From the NCBI GenBank assembly GCA_017451645.1, contig JAFTNZ010000027.1, positions 1 through 61,680 of the forward strand: a stretch of DNA of 61,680 nt, written 5' to 3'. Under the pieces are notes generated by a model. That model made no database searches. It saw only the letters and a list, made by a program, of their open reading frames with translations, and was not told the origin of the DNA. Below are positions 8,600 to 16,836 of this stretch, piece by piece. The position numbers were made by a program, and so were the translations under genes. Every line of letters begins with the position of its first letter. Within the stretch, counting starts at the first letter, position 1. This stretch comes from Bacteroidaceae bacterium. GTDB lineage: Bacteria > Bacteroidota > Bacteroidia > Bacteroidales > Bacteroidaceae.

Positions 8600-9430
8600 A
8601 TGAAAAAACAACTTACATACATCCCAGTTGGAGGATTAGGAAACCGAATGAGAGGCATAGCCTCAGCCATACATCTGGCAGAAAAAGTGGAAGCAGACTT
8701 ACTGATAGTGTGGTTCAAGGACCAAGGGTTGAATTGCCGTTTCGATGAACTGTTCCAGCCGCTCGTTCATGAGAACGTGGACATCACACTGCGCGAAGCT
8801 GCTTTTGCAGATAAGGTCTTGATGGACAGACCGCGGAAAAAGAATCTCTTCATTCCCTGTATATTCCAGCGGATAATGTTCGACTCATGCCTGTACGAAC
8901 TCGATATCGACGGACTGCGTGCCAACGGATTCGATTTCCAAGACTGGGCTTCGAAAGCAAAGAAACCATACATTGCCAGCTATTCCAATTTTTTCCCCAA
9001 CAACGAGAAGAAACGATTGGCCATCTTCAAACCTACGGACGAATTGCAAGCTCGCATAGAAGAGGTATGTTCTTCATTCGACGGAAACACAATAGGACTG
9101 CACATCAGGCGGACCGACCATACGGTGGCTATCGCACAAAGTCCGACCGAACTGTTTGACAACGCCATCCTTCAGTTTGAAGGGAAGAATAACTTTTATC
9201 TTGCCACAGATTCCGAAGAAGAAAAACAGCACTTCAAAGAAACATTCGGGGATTTAATCACAACTTCACCCACCAAAGCGGTAAGAAGTACAACGGAAGG
9301 AATAAAGGATGCCGTGGTGGAATTGTACGTACTGAGCCGCACAAGCCGCATCATTGGCTCGGCACAAAGTACCTATTCCATTGCTGCGGCTGAAATAAGC
9401 GGAATCGGATACGAATCAATGAAACAATGA
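8600..9430 (+). CDS. Fucosyltransferase-like glycosyltransferase
   Basis: A 276-residue cytosolic protein with two motifs of GDP-fucose-type transferases: G-G-L-G-N-R-M at residues 11-17 (nucleotide-sugar contact in the GT11/GT23 style) and H-I-R-R-T-D at 168-173, the H-x-R-R-x-D box of alpha-1,2 and alpha-1,6 fucosyltransferases. The closing S-A-Q-S-T-Y-S-I-A-A-A also fits that fold. The donor may be GDP-fucose or a related sugar; this is inference. It follows the flippase by 28 bases on the same strand and overlaps the convergent gene by 15 bases at the 3' ends. Confidence 0.75.
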   Translation: MKKQLTYIPVGGLGNRMRGIASAIHLAEKVEADLLIVWFKDQGLNCRFDELFQPLVHENVDITLREAAFADKVLMDRPRKKNLFIPCIFQRIMFDSCLYELDIDGLRANGFDFQDWASKAKKPYIASYSNFFPNNEKKRLAIFKPTDELQARIEEVCSSFDGNTIGLHIRRTDHTVAIAQSPTELFDNAILQFEGKNNFYLATDSEEEKQHFKETFGDLITTSPTKAVRSTTEGIKDAVVELYVLSRTSRIIGSAQSTYSIAAAEISGIGYESMKQ

Positions 9431-10360
9431 CTTTAAATATATGAAGGTATATTTGCCCAATACCATCCAACCATGTAAGGTGTTGGCAGGGGGAAGGTCG
9501 TAAAAGAACATCTTCCATCGGGAAACGGAAAGTTTTACTTCACAATCACCTAAGTCAATCGTCCTACAATCGGACAGATGGATAGAGGACAGACGTCCGC
9601 GGTCGTCCACACAATGAACGCCACTGCCATCGTTTCCCCAGTTGCGTACCAACGAAGTATAGGGGCGTACTTGAAATGTATTGTTCATGAAGTTGTAGGT
9701 CTCACGTTTGATGTCTCCGAAATTCTTTTTGCTTGTCACCATTCTGTGCAGCAACACCCAGCATGCCGGTAAGGATTTGAAAAGTCTCCACGATTTCTTT
9801 TTATCGTTGATAATGTTGGCATAATAATCAGCGGAAGGTTGGTTCTTCTCCTCCTTGTGCCTCCACAAGCCCAATCCCCATGCACAGCAGGGATAAGTAA
9901 AAATAACCCCTTCGCTGGCGATACCTTCGAAAACAGGACCTGTAAATCCTCCCACCGTAAGCACACGATCATCGTTGTGATACTTCTCCAAGGCTTTATT
10001 CATGAAGTCAAGAAATGCAGGAGCAAATTCGTTGTCATCTTCCGAAACAATGATCCGATCATACTCCTTGAATACATCACGTCTCAACGACATGGCATTC
10101 CCATTCGGACCGAAACCATAATTGTGGGGACGCTTTATGACATGCAAAGCCTTAAACCCCAAATCTCCACAATTGTCCAAATAGTCTCTTATCTTTTCAT
10201 ATCCACTCCGGTGCGATTCCTTGGCCGGATAATCGAGTCCGACAAAAACCTCTGTTTCTTCGGCATCTGTGCATCTTGATAAAGATTCCAAACATCGTTT
10301 GAAATGTTCGTAACGGCAAAGTGTGTGTATCAGTACGGGGGCATAGAATGAGGCGCTCAT
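9416..10360 (-). CDS. Glycosyltransferase, GNT-I / GT2-like
   Basis: A 314-residue protein with a GT-A fold start (Y-A-P-V-L-I-H-T-L-C-R-Y-E-H-F) and an acidic metal-site motif in R-I-I-V-S-E-D-D-N-E-F. The pattern, including A-P-A-F-L-D-F-M, resembles the GNT-I group of nucleotide-sugar transferases. I start it at the ATG at 10360, which has AAAGGA seven bases upstream and sits two bases after the previous stop; the longer frame would overlap the aldolase gene. It is the last gene of the seven-gene - strand operon, so it probably adds the sugar made by the upstream enzymes. The acceptor is unknown. Confidence 0.75.
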   Translation of the reverse strand: MSASFYAPVLIHTLCRYEHFKRCLESLSRCTDAEETEVFVGLDYPAKESHRSGYEKIRDYLDNCGDLGFKALHVIKRPHNYGFGPNGNAMSLRRDVFKEYDRIIVSEDDNEFAPAFLDFMNKALEKYHNDDRVLTVGGFTGPVFEGIASEGVIFTYPCCAWGLGLWRHKEEKNQPSADYYANIINDKKKSWRLFKSLPACWVLLHRMVTSKKNFGDIKRETYNFMNNTFQVRPYTSLVRNWGNDGSGVHCVDDRGRLSSIHLSDCRTIDLGDCEVKLSVSRWKMFFYDLPPANTLHGWMVLGKYTFIYLKSLFH

Positions 10361-10361
10361 A

Positions 10362-11252
10362 TCAGTCCTTTTTGCTTTCAATCAATTGTTGTTTCCTCAG
10401 AATATTTTCTGCCATCTTTACCATAGGAGGGCCTATGAATTTTCCATCTTTGACTGCTACACCTTTGCCTTCACGCTTTGCCTCTTCTGCCAGTTCCAGC
10501 ATTTCCTTTGCCCAAGCCACTTCTTCTGCTGTAGGCGAGTAGTACTGATGCACCAAGGGAAGTTCTTTCGGATTGAGCACCAACATACCTTCAAATCCTA
10601 ATGTTTTGCTCAACTTGAGATTCTTTTCCAAATCTTCAAGATCGTGCACACGGATGTGTACGGTATCAATAGGTAACACACCGCAACTGCGTGCAGCCGC
10701 ACTGATCATGTTGCGAGCCATCATGATGCTGACACCTTCAATGTCATGCTTTCCTTGGAGATCAGTCACGTAATCCTCACAACCGAAAGCTACAGCAACC
10801 ACCCTGGTACAAGCACTGCATATCTCCTTGATGTTTACCACAGCACCGGTAGTCTCTATCAAAGGTATAATTTTGAATGTACCTATCGGATACCCCTTTT
10901 CATATTCAATAGTTTCAAGCAGTTTACCGAAGAAATAGACATCTTCAGCTTTGGTGGATTTGGGATACATGAATCCTGCAATACCGTCGATGGTCAGTTG
11001 ATATACATCCCTCAGCAATTCACCACTCTCACGGTCGTTCACACGGGGAAAAAGCAGTTTGCCGTTCAAGTCCGTACGTCGGGCAAAAGCTTTGATATTG
11101 TCACGTGAACGTTGCTTGTCGGGATAGGGGACAGAGTCTTCTATATCCAGCAAAAGGACATCTGCATCCCTACGGACGGCACTTTCCAACAATTTTTCAT
11201 TGTGCGCAGGCACAAACATCAGGCTACGCATCAGGTACGTTTCGTTCATCAT
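10362..11252 (-). CDS. HpcH/HpaI aldolase / CitE-like lyase
   Basis: A 296-residue TIM-barrel enzyme of the CitE group. It begins R-S-L-M-F-V-P-A-H-N-E-K and has L-L-D-I-E-D-S-V near residue 35 and the metal-site segment F-G-C-E-D-Y. Family members cleave or form the C-C bond of citramalyl-, malyl- or beta-methylmalyl-CoA. The start overlaps the MaoC stop by four bases (ATGA). A CitE plus MaoC pair recalls methylmalyl-CoA and mesaconyl-CoA chemistry, but here it sits in a glycan operon, so I infer that it makes or trims an unusual acyl group for a sugar. Confidence 0.85.
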   Translation of the reverse strand: MMNETYLMRSLMFVPAHNEKLLESAVRRDADVLLLDIEDSVPYPDKQRSRDNIKAFARRTDLNGKLLFPRVNDRESGELLRDVYQLTIDGIAGFMYPKSTKAEDVYFFGKLLETIEYEKGYPIGTFKIIPLIETTGAVVNIKEICSACTRVVAVAFGCEDYVTDLQGKHDIEGVSIMMARNMISAAARSCGVLPIDTVHIRVHDLEDLEKNLKLSKTLGFEGMLVLNPKELPLVHQYYSPTAEEVAWAKEMLELAEEAKREGKGVAVKDGKFIGPPMVKMAENILRKQQLIESKKD

Positions 11253-11710
11253 AGCTCTTTCTTTTTAACAAGTACATGACGGCGGAAGGAAAGGACATCC
11301 ACTCCTTCTTGATTGTAGGCGATGGACTCCACATAAACAATTCCTCTATCGTTCTTTGATTTTGATTCGCGCTTTTCCAATACTTTGGTACGTACGTAAA
11401 TCGTATCATTGACAAACACAGGATTCAGATGTTTCACCTCTTCATACCCCAAATTTGCAATCGCTTTTCCACTGATATCGGGAACGGTAATACCTACTGC
11501 CAATGAAAATACAAGTGTTCCTACCACTAAAATCTTTCCATGCTGGTTTTTCCCTGCATAATCAATGTTGGTATGTACCGGATGATGGTTCATCGTCATC
11601 AGACTGAAGAAGTTGTTATCGCTCTCAAAAATAGTCTTTGAAAGAGAATGTCTGATTTCTGAACCCACTTCAAATTCTTCAAAATAAAGTCCTAATATAG
11701 ATTGTGTCAT
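11249..11710 (-). CDS. MaoC-like hot-dog fold dehydratase
   Basis: A 153-residue hot-dog fold protein. The segment M-T-M-N-H-H-P-V-H-T-N is the hydratase-2-type active-site stretch, with histidine in place of the usual D-x-N-P-x-H layout, and G-T-L-V-F-S-L-A-V-G fits the long central helix region. MaoC enzymes hydrate or dehydrate enoyl-CoA thioesters. It sits between the acetyltransferase (two-base gap) and the CitE-like lyase (four-base overlap), so the pair is translated together. The changed active site leaves the exact reaction open. Confidence 0.85.
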   Translation of the reverse strand: MTQSILGLYFEEFEVGSEIRHSLSKTIFESDNNFFSLMTMNHHPVHTNIDYAGKNQHGKILVVGTLVFSLAVGITVPDISGKAIANLGYEEVKHLNPVFVNDTIYVRTKVLEKRESKSKNDRGIVYVESIAYNQEGVDVLSFRRHVLVKKKEL

Positions 11711-11712
11711 AA

Positions 11713-12372
11713 TTATTTAACTAATTGTTTGGCGGGATTTCCTATCAGAACATTTCCATCTGATACATCTTTTACTACATTAGAGGCCATGCCTATGAGA
11801 TTATAATCTCCCATTACCACAAAATTCTTGATACTGCAATTAAGACCTGTGAAATTTCCGTTCCCTATTTTCAGATTACTGCCGATGCAGGTATGGGCTG
11901 CAATAAAATTGTTATTGCCAATGTGGGTGTCATGACCGATAAGAGAACCTGTCTGCATCGTATTATAGTTTCCCATCACCACGTTATTGTTGATGGCACA
12001 GTTGGCCAGAATGATATTGGCTTTCCCCAATTGGGCACTTTTGGCAACATAAGCCGAAGGATGTCTGAAAGACAAGAAACGATCAATGGGGATATTCAGA
12101 CTGTCGCGTAATGCTATACGCTCTTTTAATACATCAGAACGGTATAGCGCAAATACAAATTTTACTGATTCATCATGCTTGAACATATCATAGGCTTCGC
12201 GTGTGCCACAAAAGACAGGCCAACCATTTATTCCATCTTTGTAGGCTGGATCATCAAAAGCAAATCCAAGCACCTCAATATCCATTCCGAAACGTTCGTG
12301 GGCATCATAGATTTGCTCAGCGATAACAACTGCGGTTCCTTTTCCGCCAATAATAACTACTTTTTCTGTCAT
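11713..12372 (-). CDS. NeuD-like sugar O/N-acyltransferase
   Basis: A 219-residue two-domain protein. Residues 1-80 form a small Rossmann-like part beginning K-V-V-I-I-G-G-K-G-T-A. From about residue 105 there are left-handed beta-helix repeats (I-I-L-A-N-C-A-I-N, V-V-M-G-N-Y-N, H-I-G-N-N-N-F-I, L-K-I-G-N-G-N), closing with I-G-N-P-A-K-Q-L-V. This is the NeuD / PglD / PerB group that acetylates or otherwise acylates amino sugars. It overlaps the DegT-fold gene by four bases. Acetyl-CoA is the usual donor; the neighbouring CoA-type enzymes raise the possibility of another acyl donor. Confidence 0.88.
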   Translation of the reverse strand: MTEKVVIIGGKGTAVVIAEQIYDAHERFGMDIEVLGFAFDDPAYKDGINGWPVFCGTREAYDMFKHDESVKFVFALYRSDVLKERIALRDSLNIPIDRFLSFRHPSAYVAKSAQLGKANIILANCAINNNVVMGNYNTMQTGSLIGHDTHIGNNNFIAAHTCIGSNLKIGNGNFTGLNCSIKNFVVMGDYNLIGMASNVVKDVSDGNVLIGNPAKQLVK

Positions 12373-13334
12373 GACAATATCAAATTCGTTATGTATTTCA
12401 TTTCTTCCTCTCCATATCGTTGGTCAATGGGTATCGCAATTATTCCGTTGGCTAACTGATATTCCAACATGTCTTTTGAACACCATTCCAGTACATTAGG
12501 CCAATAGGTGGCAACAAAGATTTTATTATCTATCAACTTTTTCTTTAATGTACAGTCATCTGTAAAATAAGGATAGACCAACGGACAAGAAAAAGAACCG
12601 ATGTCAGGAATCATTAATTTGTTGCTACTCTTCAAGTTTTTATGTAGCATCTGGAAATTCTCCAGTCGTCTCTCTTTTATTCCTTCAAAGTCTATTGACG
12701 CAAATAACACCTTGGTCAGTTTGGACATTTGCATAATAGGTTGGTTTGCCAACTTACGACTATTTTCTCTGAAATCAGCATATCCAGCACCTGCTCCCAA
12801 ATCTATACGCTTCAACAGATGACTCAAACGGTCGTATGACACATCCGTATCAAACGATTGGATGTCTTTGCCATCTTCCATATAAGCGATACCACCATCA
12901 GGAATACCTGCAAACTTACGCGGACTGTATAGTGTCTTTGTCCCTTCAATCGGATGGGCATATAATGCTTGAGCATTGTCAACAATCAGATGCGGACCAT
13001 ATTTCTCAGCAAGATTCTCTATATAAGAATCTTTAATGCCATAATAATTGGTTGCAAGAAGGTATTCATCCGATGCCAGTTGGATATCCTCACATAATTC
13101 CAAATGTTCGTTGATTCGGTAAAAGTCGTATGGAATACCTGATTTCTTGATGGGTTCCAGTATTACGTCACAAGTGAAATAGGGAATCCACAGTTTGCTG
13201 ACAACGGATAGTGATGACAGAATGTATTCCAGTGCATTTCTTCCACTGTTCAAAAAAAGCCCTTGGGAATGGAAAACACTCTCTCGAGGGGGATTTTTTA
13301 TCTCTAAACTGAAGTATCCACCTATTTCTTTCAT
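12369..13334 (-). CDS. DegT/DnrJ/EryC1-fold PLP enzyme, divergent
   Basis: A 321-residue fold-type I PLP protein shorter than usual DegT aminotransferases (about 370-390). The cofactor residues look preserved: V-D-N-A-Q with D119 for the pyridine nitrogen, and S-P-R-K-F-A-G-I-P-D-G-G with K140 at the Schiff-base position. The N-terminus is compact and the substrate loops are unlike the second DegT gene in this operon. It may be an aminotransferase for a different keto-substrate or have changed reaction type. It overlaps genes on both sides by four bases, so expression is tightly coupled. Confidence 0.75.
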   Translation of the reverse strand: MKEIGGYFSLEIKNPPRESVFHSQGLFLNSGRNALEYILSSLSVVSKLWIPYFTCDVILEPIKKSGIPYDFYRINEHLELCEDIQLASDEYLLATNYYGIKDSYIENLAEKYGPHLIVDNAQALYAHPIEGTKTLYSPRKFAGIPDGGIAYMEDGKDIQSFDTDVSYDRLSHLLKRIDLGAGAGYADFRENSRKLANQPIMQMSKLTKVLFASIDFEGIKERRLENFQMLHKNLKSSNKLMIPDIGSFSCPLVYPYFTDDCTLKKKLIDNKIFVATYWPNVLEWCSKDMLEYQLANGIIAIPIDQRYGEEEMKYITNLILS

Positions 13335-14542
13335 TGTTTCAATTTGATTTTAAGCCAACAGTCTTTATTGGCTAATGCATCATCCAATTCTTTTCGGGTG
13401 TCGAAACGGAGGAAGAGAGTGCCTAATGATTGGTTGGCTCCCGTAAATTCTTCTATCTCATCTCCGGGTTGTTTGGTGAAACCGATACTACGGATATGAA
13501 TTTTCTGAAACTTTTCGTCGATGTCTATAGATTCCAATATACCAGTTTTTGTACTATGGAGGATATAATTACACCATACACCATCGTATTCAGGAGGGGT
13601 TATGTAATCCATAGGCATATCCAAGGCTTTCAGAATTTCATTTTTGATAAGATTCTGTCCTGTTGCCATATCTTGCAACTCTGCAATACGGTTGCCTCCA
13701 CCACGCGGAGAGACCTCCATAATGTATGCTTTCCCATTGGTGCAAACACGGCTTTCAACATTGTAAATGCCCGATTTCATGCCCAATAACGTGAAAAGCC
13801 GCTGCAATTCCTTGGTCAGTTCATCCTGATAGCATTGCTTCATGGAAGCAGGCCATATTTCAATAGCAGGCGTGTAGGGATTGGCTGCTTTTTCGTCAAA
13901 CAGTTGGTCGGAATAGGTTGGGTATGCCAACGTACCATCGACTGTGAAAATATCTGCGCTTGACTGATAACCATCCAGATTCAAGAAATCTTCTATAATA
14001 AAGTTCTTTGAAATGGATGCTTCCAAAGCAATTTTTATGGCCACAGGCAAGTCTTTGGGATTTTCAACCTTAGTCACCCCCTTGCTGCCTGCCGAATCTA
14101 CGGGTTTGACAATGACAGGCCAAGTAAACCGGTCCACATCTTCCAGTGCATCTTTTGGGTTATTGTATCCTTTGGCATGGGGACAGTTGAATCCATTATC
14201 AGCAAGGAACTGACGGAAAAGGGACTTGTCTTGCAGAATGCAGGCAGTTTTGTAGGAACATTGGAAAGGAAGTCCCATCTTTTCAGCCACGTATGCAGCA
14301 CTTACCACACCCGGGTCAACCGCATGGGAAAGAATACCGTCAATCTGCAATTCTTGAGCAGCCTCCAACACGGCTTCTTTGTCTATAATGCTGACGTTAC
14401 AGTATTCATCACTATATTTGTGAGCGATGTTGTCGGGCAGATAGTCGGCCGTAATGACATGGACTCCCAATTTATGGGCCTCCTCTATCACAGGCAACAG
14501 GTAACGAAGACCTCCTAACAACATCAGTCTCTTCTGTCTCAT
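13331..14542 (-). CDS. ATP-grasp ligase
   Basis: A 403-residue cytosolic protein of the ATP-grasp superfamily (carbamoyl-phosphate-synthase-like). The N-terminal pre-ATP-grasp part reads R-L-M-L-L-G-G-L-R-Y-L and D-G-I-L-S-H-A-V-D-P-G. The nucleotide part has W-P-V-I-V-K-P-V-D-S-A-G-S-K-G-V (lysine and glycine-rich loop) and E-V-S-P-R-G-G-G-N-R-I (metal loop). Such enzymes join a carboxylate to an amine through an acyl-phosphate. Next to an aminotransferase, I infer that it links an amino acid or acid to an amino sugar made by the operon. It follows the DegT gene by eight bases. Confidence 0.85.
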   Translation of the reverse strand: MRQKRLMLLGGLRYLLPVIEEAHKLGVHVITADYLPDNIAHKYSDEYCNVSIIDKEAVLEAAQELQIDGILSHAVDPGVVSAAYVAEKMGLPFQCSYKTACILQDKSLFRQFLADNGFNCPHAKGYNNPKDALEDVDRFTWPVIVKPVDSAGSKGVTKVENPKDLPVAIKIALEASISKNFIIEDFLNLDGYQSSADIFTVDGTLAYPTYSDQLFDEKAANPYTPAIEIWPASMKQCYQDELTKELQRLFTLLGMKSGIYNVESRVCTNGKAYIMEVSPRGGGNRIAELQDMATGQNLIKNEILKALDMPMDYITPPEYDGVWCNYILHSTKTGILESIDIDEKFQKIHIRSIGFTKQPGDEIEEFTGANQSLGTLFLRFDTRKELDDALANKDCWLKIKLKQ

Positions 14543-14550
14543 CTTTCCTT

Positions 14551-15693
14551 TTATTTTACGATAAATGAAAGAATACGTTCCACATCCTCCTCACTCAATT
14601 CGTGATGCATTGGCAGACAAATGACACTATCTGCCAATTTATGGGCATTGGGAAGATTCTCTGGGCGGGCACTATCCAAACCGCGGTAGGTGGCAAAGGT
14701 GCTTATCAGTGGATAAAAATAGCGACGGCCGAGGATATTCTGTGACTTCATCTTGAAGTAGAGTTCATCGCGGGTCATGCCGTATGCTGTTTCATCTATG
14801 AAGATCGGGAAATAGCTGTAGTTGTGTTTTACACCGGGGATGTCATTCATGAAACGGATACCGGACACATCCTTCAACGCTTCGCGATACTTGATGGCCA
14901 CCTGACGGCGTGCTTCAATCGCGGCATCCACCTGGCGTAAGTTGAGCAATCCATAAGCGGCACGCATCTCGTCCATCTTGCTGTTGATACCGGGAGCCAC
15001 TACTTCTGTCTCTCCGGCAAAACCGAAATTCTTCAGGTAGTCGATACGTTTCTTGGTCTGCTCATCGTGCATGACTAGAGCGCCACCTTCGATGGTGTTA
15101 TAGACCTTTGTGGCATGAAAACTCAGGGTGGACATATCGCCGGCTGTAAGGATAGAGGACCAAGTTCCCTCCTCTGTCGGAGAGGGGTTAGGGTTGAGGC
15201 TCTCTACTCCAAAGGCATGGGCGGCATCGTAGATGACTCTGAGACCATACTTGTCGGCTATCTCCTGAATACGTTGGATATCGCATGGATTTCCATACAC
15301 ATGCACAGGCATGATAGCAGTAGTGCGCGGAGTGATGGCTGCCTCAATCTTTTCTGGGTCGAGATTACCCGTCAATGGGTCAACATCGACAAAGACGGGC
15401 TTGATGCCGTTCCACCACAGGGAATGGGTGGTTGCCACAAAACTGTAGGGGGTGGTGATGACCTCACCTGTGATATGAAGTGCCTGCAGAGCCGTTATCA
15501 GCGGCAATGTGCCATTGGTGAACAGACTGATATATGGCACTTTAAGGTAAGCGGACAGTTCTTTCTCCAACTGTTTGTGGAATTGTCCGTTGTTCGTTAT
15601 CCATTTGCTTTCCCATATTTCTTGGAGGAGAGAATGAAACTCCTTCAAATCCGGAAGCAATGGCGAGGTGACAGTGATTCTTTTCGTGTCCAT
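14551..15693 (-). CDS. DegT/DnrJ/EryC1/StrS sugar aminotransferase
   Basis: A 380-residue PLP-dependent aminotransferase that converts a nucleotide-linked keto sugar to an amino sugar. Hallmarks: N-G-T-L-P-L near residue 60, Y-D-A-A-H-A with D156, and S-F-H-A-T-K with the Schiff-base lysine K196, followed by E-G-G-A-L. It is the first gene of the operon, with a -7 element at 15723-15730. Residues about 165-181 (N-P-N-P-S-P-T-E-E-G-T-W) form an extra surface loop encoded by an inserted palindromic DNA repeat. The insertion keeps the frame, and all catalytic residues are present, so the enzyme is probably active. Confidence 0.92.
   Translation of the reverse strand: MDTKRITVTSPLLPDLKEFHSLLQEIWESKWITNNGQFHKQLEKELSAYLKVPYISLFTNGTLPLITALQALHITGEVITTPYSFVATTHSLWWNGIKPVFVDVDPLTGNLDPEKIEAAITPRTTAIMPVHVYGNPCDIQRIQEIADKYGLRVIYDAAHAFGVESLNPNPSPTEEGTWSSILTAGDMSTLSFHATKVYNTIEGGALVMHDEQTKKRIDYLKNFGFAGETEVVAPGINSKMDEMRAAYGLLNLRQVDAAIEARRQVAIKYREALKDVSGIRFMNDIPGVKHNYSYFPIFIDETAYGMTRDELYFKMKSQNILGRRYFYPLISTFATYRGLDSARPENLPNAHKLADSVICLPMHHELSEEDVERILSFIVK
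15166..15199. repeat. Palindromic intergenic-type repeat inside a coding gene
   Basis: The + strand reads TCCCTCCTCTGTCGGAGAGG followed by GGTTAGGGTTGAGG, with a CCTCT/AGAGG stem. It supplies the N-P-N-P-S-P-T-E-E-G loop of the aminotransferase. Similar C-rich/G-rich stems occur at 56249-56270 and 58513-58538. From memory, sequences of this type are dispersed in Bacteroides intergenic DNA; I could not verify copy number. Confidence 0.6.
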
Positions 15694-15722
15694 ATACTTG
15701 GTATGTATAAATTTCTAGCCCG

Positions 15723-15730
15723 CAAAAATA
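15723..15730 (-). promoter_or_regulatory. -7 promoter element for the seven-gene glycan operon
   Basis: On the - strand this reads TATTTTTG, matching TAnnTTTG, 29 bases before the aminotransferase start. It is the only good promoter upstream of the seven tightly packed genes down to 9416. Confidence 0.55.
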
Positions 15731-15923
15731 ACTCTTTTTCTTGAATATAGCAAGTGATAATGTCAATTAAAGAGTATTTAGCACAACTCCTGAAAAAACA
15801 GAACCTTTTGAAAAAAAGACCTGCAGAGGCGGTCGATAATGATGTAAATAGCCCAAAAGAACAAAAAATATGGAAAATGAATAGTTTTTTGTGATTTTTT
15901 GCGGAGAAATGAAAAAAAAGTTC

Positions 15924-15931
15924 TACTTTTG
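15924..15931 (+). promoter_or_regulatory. -7 promoter element for the Lrp-type gene
   Basis: TACTTTTG matches TAnnTTTG, with TTTG at 15898-15901, about 22 bases upstream, as the -33 element. The leader would be about 40 bases. Confidence 0.6.
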
Positions 15932-15973
15932 CTTACGTTTTGATAATTGAACAACTAAAGAAGTTAAAAGACA

Positions 15974-16435
15974 ATGGATAAAATTGACAGTCTTGACAAG
16001 AAAATACTGGAGATTATTTCCCAGAATGCGCGTATTCCTTTCAAGGATGTTGCAGCCGAATGTGGAGTTTCACGGGCAGCCATCCACCAGCGTGTGCAAC
16101 ACCTTTTTGACATGGGGGTAATTGTCGGGTCAGGATACCATGTAAGTCCTAAGACATTGGGATACAATACATGCACGTATGTAGGTATCAAATTGGAAAA
16201 AGGTTCGATGTATAAGAGTGTGGTGGAAGAGTTAGTGAAGATTCCGGAGATAGTGGAATGCCACTTTACTACCGGTCCCTACACCATGATGGTGAAATTA
16301 TATGCACGCGACAACGAGCATTTGATGGATTTGCTCAACAACCGTATGCAGGGCATCTCCGGTGTGGTTTCCACTGAGACATTGATTTCGTTGGACCAGA
16401 GCATCAAGAAGGAAATTCCAATCATTTTGGATTGA
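15974..16435 (+). CDS. Lrp/AsnC family transcriptional regulator
   Basis: A 153-residue DNA-binding protein. Residues 1-60 are a winged helix-turn-helix (I-D-S-L-D-K-K-I-L-E-I-I, then A-A-E-C-G-V-S-R-A-A-I-H-Q-R-V), and residues 70-150 are the RAM ligand-binding and oligomerisation domain (V-E-C-H-F-T-T-G-P-Y). Members sense amino acids or related metabolites. It may be autoregulated, as is common in the family. The DUF4491 membrane gene follows ten bases after the stop and is probably co-transcribed. Confidence 0.92.
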   Translation: MDKIDSLDKKILEIISQNARIPFKDVAAECGVSRAAIHQRVQHLFDMGVIVGSGYHVSPKTLGYNTCTYVGIKLEKGSMYKSVVEELVKIPEIVECHFTTGPYTMMVKLYARDNEHLMDLLNNRMQGISGVVSTETLISLDQSIKKEIPIILD

Positions 16436-16445
16436 TGGAAGGAAT

Positions 16446-16760
16446 ATGATGGCATTCTTGAACGAGTATCATCTGGCAGGGCTGTTTATCGGAATCTGCA
16501 CTTTTCTCATCATAGGGTTGTTTCATCCGATAGTGGTCAAGTGTGAATACTATTGGGGGACAAAATCCTGGTGGGTGTTCCTTTTTTTAGGACTGGCCGG
16601 TGTGGCAGTTTCAGTTTGGTTGGATGACATTCTCTTGTCGTCTTTGTCGGGGGTCTTTGCCTTTTCTTCATTTTGGACTATCAAGGAGGTCTTTGAGCAG
16701 GAAGAACGTGTGCGTAAAGGATGGTTTCCGAAGAATCCCCGACGGAAATACAAGTTTTAG
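16446..16760 (+). CDS. DUF4491 small membrane protein
   Basis: A 104-residue protein with three hydrophobic segments (about residues 9-29, 43-58 and 62-80) and a basic tail (P-K-N-P-R-R-K-Y-K-F). The phrases G-L-F-H-P-I-V-V-K-C-E-Y-Y-W-G and F-W-T-I-K-E-V-F-E-Q match DUF4491, a Bacteroidetes family of unknown function. The start may be the ATG at 16446 or the next codon at 16449; GGAAGGA lies just upstream. It sits close behind the Lrp-type regulator. Confidence 0.8.
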   Translation: MMAFLNEYHLAGLFIGICTFLIIGLFHPIVVKCEYYWGTKSWWVFLFLGLAGVAVSVWLDDILLSSLSGVFAFSSFWTIKEVFEQEERVRKGWFPKNPRRKYKF

Positions 16761-16836
16761 GATTATCTCCTTGGGAGCCTTCCCCGATTAGGAGTTTGGG
16801 GCGCGGAATATCCCTGAAAGATTAATATCGTGAAAA

